Assembly: GCF_910592395.1 (NCBI RefSeq)
Contig: NC_088318.1
Coordinates: 8,930,349 to 8,994,348 of the forward strand
From: Lineus longissimus
Taxonomy: Eukaryota > Nemertea > Pilidiophora > Heteronemertea > Lineidae
Length of the DNA: 64,000 nt
Direction: 5' to 3'
Both the position numbers and the translations under genes were made by a program. Positions 55,486 to 64,000 of this stretch are shown here, in pieces (position 1 is the stretch's first letter; each line of letters opens with the position of its first letter). The notes beneath the pieces are model-generated. The model saw only the letters and a program-made list of their open reading frames with translations. It was not told the origin of the DNA and made no database searches.

Positions 55486-56477
55486 GCACTCTGACGCGCA
55501 GGAAAGTTCGGCCGGAGGATATCAAAATAGTTCTAATCGCAGGTATATGCAACCTTACTGAGAAGCGACAGCATCGTGGAGGTGAAGAGCTGGTTTTCCT
55601 CAACCAAGCAAACTGTTTTACGCTGATCAACCAGATAAAGGATTTTTTTAATCATTTTGAAACTAAAAACATCAGAGTCAAAATATCGACTCTAGTACCA
55701 GCTTTCCTTAACAAATACAATATTAAAAACGCTCAAAAGAGGAAGTTGTGGCCCTGTCGTTACCTAGATGAGGAAATAGAGGATCAGCAGCGAAAGCTAG
55801 AGCGGTCTGTTGCTCGTGTAAATAGGGAGATCATCCAACTTCAGCACGCAACAAATGCCATTCGCCTTGACAGAACGGCAATAAAAACTTCAAAGAAGCA
55901 ACGTGGACGCAAGATCGTAAAGTTCACAGCACGCGGTCTAACGGATGGAGTCCACCCCAATGAACAAATGGTCCACCAATGGATGAGACACATCGAGCGG
56001 TGTATCGAAGAATTCATAGACGTGGCGTCAAAAGGTATGCAAAAAATGTTTTGAAATTCATGTAGAATCTTATTACCAGTTAACACTCCGATCACATCAA
56101 ACCTCATTAAGAGTATAAAGCAGTGTTCCGACCAATTTGAATGTTAAAATTATATTTATTTTACAATAAAAAGGTATCATTGTCCGAAGTAAAAAAAACC
56201 CAACCAACTAATTAGATATGTGCCCAACTTATTTCAATTAAAAAAATCGTCACCTCTGTTAACAAGGAAATCTTACTACACGTTGGTAAATATCAGCGGG
56301 TGTACATGTGTACGAAATGCGACCAGAGGACAGACGGCCGCGAAATGGGTATAACCAGAGTCTTTGTATAGAAAGACTCTGGTATAATTAACCGAGCTAT
56401 TAAATGTGACTTAATTACCATTTCTCTACTTAAAACTTTCAGAAGCTGGCCCTCCACCAATGGCAGCGTACCACTAG
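55486..56477 (+). CDS. SGNH-fold gene, 3' exons with blocks III and V
   Basis: The exon from about 55486 to 56034 is open without an ATG (previous stop at 55482) and ends AAAAG|GTATGC in phase 1. The final exon 56443-56477 follows TTTCAG, joins in phase 1 and encodes EAGPPPMAAYH and a stop. The long exon has PEDIKIVLIAGICNLTEKRQ (block III position, with Cys where Asn/Asp is expected), a Lys-rich middle and LTDGVHPNEQMVHQWM (block V, Asp and His present). Fold membership seems likely. Activity is doubtful because block III is altered. It is unlike the gypsy-encoded SGNH ORF in sequence. Confidence 0.5.
56350..56386. repeat. Hairpin
   Basis: TATAACCAGAGTCTTT and AAAGACTCTGGTATA are separated by six bases, with one bulge. 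It lies within the last intron of the SGNH-like gene. Confidence 0.75.
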
Positions 56478-57289
56478 ACAGCAAACATCGCCAAGATTTG
56501 TATATAAAGGCAAGTACAAAGAAATATAAGTGTAAAATCAAACTTATTTTTGTACCCCATCGACTTACAAATTCACTGCTAGTAGCAAGACGCGAGCATA
56601 ATTTTGTCTATGGTGTTGGAGTATATAGAATCAGAAAGAGTCTGCATAAGATGCGCGCAAAAAGAACGTGTTTCTGCCACCCAACTATATAGCATATAAT
56701 TCAGTAATACAATGGTTCGCTTTTTTTCAACATAATTGGTTCTCTCAGTTGGAACGTCCTTATCAGAAACTCCTTTAAAGGAGATTGCTCGTCAATCCAC
56801 GTGACTATCAGAGACACCTGCAGTGAAAATATTCAGCTACTTCGGTTTCCATATAAGGGATAGTCATTAGCATATTTCTACTACAATGTTTACTATAAGT
56901 CTAAGCACGTGGGTCACCCAGGTGGCTCCGCAAGCGAGGTAACTTGACGAGGCATGGTGTTATACTATAATAGTACCTTACGAATCCGCATGGAGCGCGT
57001 TATCGATAATGGTCGCAAATAATGTCAAAAACATAAAAAGCTATCGTAAATATTGTTATATTTCTGGATATTGGAGTATGTAAATGATAAGGAGACCTAA
57101 ACCAATGACAGACCAGTATCCTACGAACCTTACTAGTGATTTGGGGTTCTTGAAACTCCTTAGATTTATCAATGAAAGCTTATTCCCGCCTTAGGTTTTT
57201 ACCGGGCCATTCATAGCACACCAATTTCTTAAGCATTTTAACGAGAACTGTCCTTTAAACATAGCCGGGGTGTAATAAATCTTTACTAG
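56478..57289. other. No gene recognised
   Basis: Short ORFs only, with no repeat found. Confidence 0.4.
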
Positions 57290-58205
57290 CATTGTACCCG
57301 TGGCGCAGGCAGGTTCAAATGGGCTATACCTTGATTAGATTGAATTGCAATAAACATCTAATGCAATATCAAAGGAGCCATATCGAAGAGACAAATTAAA
57401 CCAACCATTTGTCCACAGACTCGGACCTAGCTGTGGCGTGCTGTATGCGTATAAAAGTATATCAATTAGTCCGATAGAGATGATGAGACAATGCCTCGTT
57501 CCTTCGTCAGCAATATGCGCCTTTTTATACGGAGAAGAGGGAGTACCCAGATAGGCCTTCACATGTCGGCCTCCAAATGGCTCGAACCAATTGCACTATC
57601 ACTACTATAACTTTAAAATGTGTGATCCTCCTACATGTAGCCAAGTCTCGGGCAAGGCACTTACTCGACAGGCAAGCTAGAAGTTCAGCACCGTGAGCAG
57701 CTCCTTGATAAGGCCATTTCAGGTTCAGCGCTCCTCTTCAGATCAAGTATTGAGAGCTGTGGTGAGCACATAAACATACCATGGTAACCTTTATTATCAC
57801 GGGTTAGCTCTGGCTAACACAGCACCCATAAACAATAGACCACCAATTTGACCACAGCTCCTTACTGCGGGAAAACCCAAGTCCAGCGACCGAAAGTACC
57901 AAAAATACATTTTTGTTTACATTTGAACTGCACACATACGTTTGTTTACAATTTCTTTCCCCGCGAAATCTCGAAGATCAGGTGACCTACAATCGTGGAT
58001 TGAAAATAACATTAACCTTGGTGCAGCAGGTCAACACGTGTACAGGCTGTTCCAATCACCCCCCCCCCCCCCCACAGCCAGCCGTTCAACAGGCCGGTAG
58101 TGTTAGTCACCCCACAGGGAGTGCAGGTGATTCATTAATCCCCTGCATAACTAAACAGCAATGACTTGGCTTCCGTGAGTGGTAAGGAGAATTGACCGTG
58201 TCCGA
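57290..58205 (+). mobile_element. Element U, diverged partial copy 3
   Basis: It matches the middle of the copies at 29445 and 60863, with many substitutions and small deletions. A run of C at about 58060-58072 is specific to this copy. Confidence 0.7.
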
Positions 58206-59645
58206 TTAAAAATCCCTCATTACTGCTCCGCTGAAGTAAATTTCCGAAAATAAACATGACGTTGCATCAGGATAACATATCACCTGCAAACGTGCAAAAT
58301 TTCGAGACGAAACACGACCCCCAAATGGCACTTTAGCGAGCCGCCTTATAGTATTATGATATAGATAAAGATGCAATAAACATTGATGGTCAAGATGTAT
58401 CAGAAATGGCCAAGTCCCGTAGACTTAGAATTAGTACGCACAAAGTGCAAAGGCCTGAACTCACTGTCGCGTTTTAACGTTTTTTAAGAAGTTAAATCAT
58501 GCTTTTGGTCGCATACCTATTCAGGAACTTCCGAAATTTGATACGGCCAGTCGACCGATATGAAACAGTTCCTTATGAGAGAACCGCAGTGGTTGGTGAC
58601 ATGTTACCCAGATGGTACACGTAATCGGCCTATAACACGGTGGACAAGTTTGAAGTGATTGAATTTGGCCCGGGGATAATATTTGGACGCGTCGAATAGC
58701 GAAACGCCCTACAAAACATGCTTTTCTTCTTGATTTGTGCTTTATCCTCACGGATTCTGACAAAACCAGGCCTTTGTATCTTCGTTGCAGATTCCATTCA
58801 CAATATTTCAATACTAAATCATTAGCCGTTGAAGCATTAGGCGGGTATTCATTGGAGGGTATATTCGGTTTATCCCATAAAGTAACTGGTGGGAAATGTA
58901 GCCCCATAGTTGATGACGTATTCCGGAAATTCTATAAGTTATAAGTATAAGTTTAGGGATAAGTTGTGGATCTCAACCTCACTAAAGTGGCTGTTGTTGT
59001 ACGACCGCATTAGATCGATTATGTCACATCCAAGCGGCCGATTCGTCCATCACACTGTTTTAACTATAAAATTCAAAATTATTGACAAGCTCTTCGTCAC
59101 ATGCGGGAGTGTCACTAAATGGCGGGAATGATAAATCGAGTGCGATCTCGGAAGACTTTTGCTATCCAAATCACATGAAAGTCACAAAAGATCGGGGTTC
59201 TTTTATTTCCCTGAACGCTTTGAGTGGCTGAAAAAGCTGGCTGAGGCCTGAAACTAGGTTATAAAAGCTCAATTATCTCTTCATCATTGAATGAAAATTG
59301 CCATGAAGTTATTGCTTTTACTCATTTCAGTATTCACCGGTTGCCGTCCACCCCGACGTACTGATAGAACCCAACTATTGGTGATTGACTGATCGTCAGA
59401 AACCTATGCAATGCCTTGGAGAAGCGCTCCTGAGGTGGGACCAAATATCACAATGGTGTTAAGTTCCGAGAACTATCTGTATGACGTATATTGATGGACT
59501 TGTGAACTAAGATTGTATATACTTGAAGGGTTATTATAAATTGTGAATATCAGCATTCAATTGATATCTTGACTTTTTCATTTTTGTGAACGGCCACACG
59601 TCGGTAACATATGGAATACTATCTTCTTGTCAAGCATTGGCACTC
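58206..59645. other. No supported gene
   Basis: The minus-strand ORF 58521-58907 (128 codons) is the longest. It has no recognised domain and no splice context. No repeat is seen. Confidence 0.35.
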
Positions 59646-59649
59646 AACA

Positions 59650-60610
59650 CAACTAACCTGGTTGTGAAGGAGACCTAGTGAGGGATCTGGAACCACTTGT
59701 CCATTCTTGCTTAAACAGGACTGCTAACATAAGGGACACCAAGCCGGGTAAGACAATCACATCCCTTGCCCATGATCATTGATGATGTTACATGTATCAA
59801 ATGTCCTATACTAGTCCCATCTTGGTTCAGGGACACTATAACCAGGCTGGATGAGACGATCACATCCCTTGCCCATGATATTGGTTATGAGGTGTCCTAT
59901 AGTCCCATCGTGGTTCAGGGACACCAAGCCGGGTAAGACAGTCACATCCCTTGCCCATGATCATTGATGATGTTACATGTATGAAATGTCCTATACTAGT
60001 CCCATCTTGGTTCAGGGACACTATAACCAGGCTGGATGAGACAATCACATCCCTTGCCCATGATATTGGTTATGAGGTGTCCTATAGTCCCATCGTGGTT
60101 CAGGGACACCAAGCCGGGTAAGACAGTCACATCCCTTGCACATGATATTGGTTATGAGGTGTCCTATAGTCCCATCATGGTTCAGGGACACCAAGCCGGG
60201 TAAGACAGTCACATCTCTTGCCCATGATATTGTTAATGAGGTGTCCTATAGTCCCATCATGGTTCAGGGACACCAAGCCAGGTAAGACAGTCACATCTCT
60301 TGCCCATGATATTGGTTATGAGGTGTCCTTTAGTCCCATCGTGGTTCAGGGACACCAAGCCGGGAGGACAGTTATATCCCTTGCCCATGATATTGGTTAT
60401 TGGGTGTCCTATACTTGTCCCATCGAGGTTCAGGACACCAAGACGAGCGAGATGGTCACATCCCTTGCCCATGATATAGGTTATGACATATCCTATACAG
60501 AGTCCTATACTGCTTGTCTCATCTTGGTTCAGGGACACTAAGCTGGATGTGTGACGGTCACATCCCTCGCCTATATGTTGGTTATGACATGTCCTATACC
60601 AGTGTAGTAT
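59650..60610 (+). repeat. 82-bp tandem repeat array
   Basis: Units marked CAGGGACACCAAGCCGGGTA start at 60101, 60183, 60265 and 60347, giving a period of 82 bp. Longer variant units with ACTATAACCAGGCTGGATGA occur on the left, so the left part has a higher-order pattern. Confidence 0.9.
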
Positions 60611-60862
60611 GAAGAAGGCAGGTTTAGTTGTGATTTTGAACTCAAGGTACAGCCAATCATCATTTTAACCCCCACACATATATCACTATCAGGTTAAACC
60701 TTTTTTCGCTAAAGAATTGCATCATATTTATAACACTTTATAGGTACCATCTCTTATGTGGGAATAATATATCTTTCAAAAGCACATGAAAAAAGTGTCA
60801 TGAGGAATCAGTAAAAAAAGGACCAGTGAATTTTTTTTTCAAGGAAAACCCCATTTTATTAT

Positions 60863-62960
60863 AAAACAAGAGGCCCAAGGGCCTGGCGCTCAGCTGGATG
60901 ACCTAATAACATAGGACTGAGGGTATAAAGCAGTAAATATCGGCTTTATACTACTGTTTGAAGGTCAAGAGAACACGTTATACCACTAAAATTTCCAATG
61001 CAGAGCTGCCAGGTGGATGAAATATGATTGAACTAATCAGCCATGGTATGTAAATATTACAGGAGGCAACGGAAGATATCCCTAGTTCAGCATGTTGTAT
61101 CAGTAGCTTTACAGAAAAAAAGTGTCAGAGAGGATGAGACTTCTCCATGGACAACTGTGGTATGTCCAGGCTGGGTTGTAGAGCACAAGGATACAAAATG
61201 CTGTCTGTAATTGAGAGGTATCATGATTTAACAGAGGTCAAAATAAATAGAAATTACCAGTTTGGGACTAGCACCACTTTCTTTTTTTTTTAATAAGGTA
61301 GAGATTACAGGAGTCAACAAAATTAATTTTATTGAGAGAAATTGACCTGTCCTGCAGGTGATTGGAATTTACAATACAAAGGGTCGTTTTTCATGACATT
61401 GTGCTCTACTGCGTATTCCTAGTCATAGTGAGTTGATCTGGAACCAATCTATCCTTCGCGCAGACAGGTTCAAATTGGCTATATCTTGAATAGATCGAAT
61501 TGCGATGAAAATCTAATGCAATAAAGGAGCAATATCGAAGAGACAAATTAATCAAACCAATTGTCCACAGACTCGGACCCTGAAATGGCACGATGTATGC
61601 GTGCATATAAAAGTATATCAATTGGTCCCATAGAGATGATGAGGCAATGTCAATATGCCTTGTTCCTTAGTCAGCAATATGCCCCTTTTTATACGGAGAA
61701 GAAGGAGAACCCAGATAGGCCTTCACATGTCGGCTTCCAAATGGCTCGAACCAACTGTACTATCACTACTATAACTTTAAAATGCGTGCTCCTCCTAGTC
61801 CTACATGAAGCAATGTCTCAGCCAAAAAGGCAAAGTTAGCAGCTCCTTGGTAAGGCCATGTCAGGTTCCGCGCGCCTCTTCAGATACATCAAGTATTGAA
61901 AGCTGTGGTGAGCTGAGCACATAAAAGACTATGGTCACCTTAATTTGAAAATCCCTTCATAATCAAGGGCTACCTCTGACTAAAACAGCACAATAGACCA
62001 CCAATTTGATCCAGCTCCTAACTGCGGGAAAACCCAAGTCCAGCAACCAAAAGTACCAAAAATACATTTTTGTTTACATTTGAACTGCACACATGCGTTT
62101 GTTTACAATTTCATTTCCCGCGAAATCTCGAAAATCAGGTGACCTGCAATCGTGGATTGAAAATAACATTAACCTCGGTTCAGCAGGTCAGCAGGTATAC
62201 CGGCTGTTCCAATCATCCCCCTACAGCCAGCCGTTCAAAAGGTAATGTTATTCACCCCACATGGAGTGAAAGTAATTGATTAAGCCCCTGCATAACTTAA
62301 CAGCAATGGCTTGGCTTCTGTGAGTGGTAAGGAGAATTGACAGTTTTTTTATGGGAGTAACATTATTGTGTTGTTTAAAACGTCTACTTTTTACTCATGT
62401 AAGAATCGTAGTACTAATAATAACTTCAACTTATTTTCCAGTTATGATAACACAACACGCATCTTCATGATCATGATCTTTCTCAAACTAACTGAATGAC
62501 CTAATCGCCTTGGACGCACAACCTAACCACATATCAATCCGCCCCGACGATCGACACATCCATTCGATTCGATAACCCTCGATAAAGTTTGATAAATAAA
62601 CTAGAACTGAGATTTCACAGGAGCACCTGTGAATTCATGACTCCAGGGTTGTTTTGAGGGCGATATTGTAAGAGTTGGTCTTGAGTATGGGGACGTGAAG
62701 GTCCGTGTGAGGCACCTGGGGAGAGAAGACTAGTTGATAGCCTGGTACCACTGGCCACCGTCAGACGACGCTGTATTGACGGGACGGACGTCAATACAGC
62801 GTCCCGTCAATACAGCGTCGTCTGACGGTGGCCAGTGGTACCAGGCTAACTAGTTGAACGATGTGATCATGGAGGTATAAATAATTATTTATACCGCCAT
62901 GATGGGATCTGACACGGACACTACTATTGATCTCATTATATGAATACCATTTGATTACAA
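60863..62960 (+). mobile_element. Dispersed element U, copy 2
   Basis: It is collinear with 29445-32811 and lacks the 30892-32108 insertion, so it shows the empty site. It carries its own hairpin insertion at 62738-62848 and a small palindrome at 62870-62905. It runs directly into the next repeat at 62962. Confidence 0.75.
62738..62848. mobile_element. 111-bp perfect hairpin element with 9-bp TSD
   Basis: Two 49-bp arms that are exact inverses (ends TAGCCTGGTACCACTGGCC) surround a 13-base loop. ACTAGTTGA is duplicated at 62729-62737 and 62849-62857. Element U copy 1 has a single ACTAGTTGA at the matching place (about 32733). The 9-bp duplication suggests Mutator-type transposase. Confidence 0.9.
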
Positions 62961-62961
62961 A

Positions 62962-64000
62962 TGAAACGGCCAGGGGCCATTGTGCTCACCGTATACATCA
63001 TTTAGTAGGCAGGATCATGCTTAGTTTAGAGGTGAATATGGTGAACACAATCAGGCATGAAGACTTTTTTTAGATGTGTATTGATGTCAAGTAATAAGAC
63101 AGGGCAGTATATATAAGTTTATGATCCAACCAATAATTGTCTATGACATCAATAAGATCAATATCGTGTGATTGCTAAGAGTCCCTGCAATAAAAAATTC
63201 ATCGAAAAAAAGTCATTAATAAGCGAGATATTGCACGTCCTACTTTTTCAGTTTTGACCCCCTGGTGGCCAAATCAAGAATCATATCAGGCCAAAATTCG
63301 GTGTCAGAGATTATCTGATGTAGGGGGTTACATGTACCAACTTTCAAGTTCATAGCTTTAGCAGTTAAGAAACGTGCCATAGTTACACTCGAACGGTCAA
63401 TTTACGCCATTTGACCTCTGTGACCTAGAAAAGGAGGTCAAATCCAAAAATCATAGGAAATGTGATGTATCCTTGCTAGGAGTCCCTGCCATAAAATTTT
63501 ATCGAAAACAATTCACTCAAATAAGCAAGATATTGCACTTCTTCCTTTTTCCGTTATGGCCCCCTGGTGGCCGAATAAAGAATCAGATCAGGCCAAAATT
63601 CGACATCAGACGTTATCTGATGTAGGGGGTTATATGCACCAACTTTCAAGTTCATAGCTTTACTGGTTAAGAAACGTGCCATAGTTTACACTCTAACAGC
63701 CAATTTACGCCATATGACTTCTGTGACCTTGAAAAGTTGGTCAAATTGAAAACCCGTATAACATGTGATGTATTCTTCCTAACAGTACCTACCATAAGAA
63801 TTTTATTGAAAACAAGTCACTTATAAGCGAGATATCACACTTTTTAGATTTCCACTTTTGGCCCCCTGGTGGCAAAGTTAGGAATCAGATCGAACCAAAA
63901 TTCAGCACCAGAGGCTATGTGATATAGGGGGTTATATGTACCAAGTTTCAAGTTCATAGCTTTAGTTTTTAAGAAACGTGCCATAGTTTACACTCTAATG
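62962..64000 (+). repeat. ~302-bp tandem-unit repeat element, copy 2 (cut by window end)
   Basis: It starts with the same AATGAAACGGCCAGGGGCC and follows 24573 onward at near identity. Three units and part of a fourth are inside the window. Confidence 0.88.

Noticed and set aside
58521-58907. 128-codon minus-strand ORF
   Set aside because: No domain, no splice signals and no support beyond length.
1-64000. CRISPR arrays, operons, rRNA or clear tRNA genes
   Set aside because: None seen. The tandem repeats have no unique spacers of constant length and the window is eukaryotic.

Overview
The window is eukaryotic nuclear DNA, almost certainly from a marine-type invertebrate animal. The evidence is intact Jockey-clade and CR1/L2-type LINEs, a Ty3/gypsy element, a piggyBac derivative, many TA/TTAA/9-bp-TSD MITEs, short exons with GT-AG introns, and no operons. 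I cannot fix the phylum. The abundance of dispersed ~300-bp units and of 'GAGGCCCAAGGGCCTGGCGCTCA'-type repeats (quoted in part) suggests a spiralian or invertebrate deuterostome, but this is inference.

Layout. 1-1275: 3' end of a CR1/L2-type LINE. 1749-15250: a six-exon host-type gene model on the + strand (RanBP2-like zinc finger, Ala/Thr-rich linker, chromodomain, hydrophobic C-terminal tail). Its third intron contains a young antisense Ty3/gypsy element (4306-13394, TSD CCACA) that also carries an SGNH-hydrolase ORF upstream of gag. 16007-17806: internally deleted piggyBac-like element. 20485-22863: interleaved segmental duplications. 24131-26924: three-level nest of transposons. 29445-32811, 57290-58205 and 60863-62960: three copies of one dispersed element, two of them carrying insertions with clear 9-bp target duplications. 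32885-34203: tandem duplication. 35278-36720 and 41887-44121: one 167-bp satellite array split by a 5.2-kb insert. 45057-49161: complete Jockey-clade LINE with both ORFs open. 50295-52384: large fold-back structure with a FLYWCH-like fragment. 52854-56477: a two-to-three-exon SGNH-fold gene or relic, with a composite of two identical 443-bp MITE-like repeats in its intron. 59650-60600: 82-bp tandem array. 62962-64000: second copy of the ~302-bp-unit repeat, cut by the window end.

The coding content is therefore two host-type gene models plus ORFs of mobile elements. The most interesting points are the SGNH hydrolase inside the gypsy element, the alternating inverted LTR copies at one end of that element, the predicted tail-anchored chromodomain protein, and several insertion events whose target duplications can be read directly by comparing copies inside the window.
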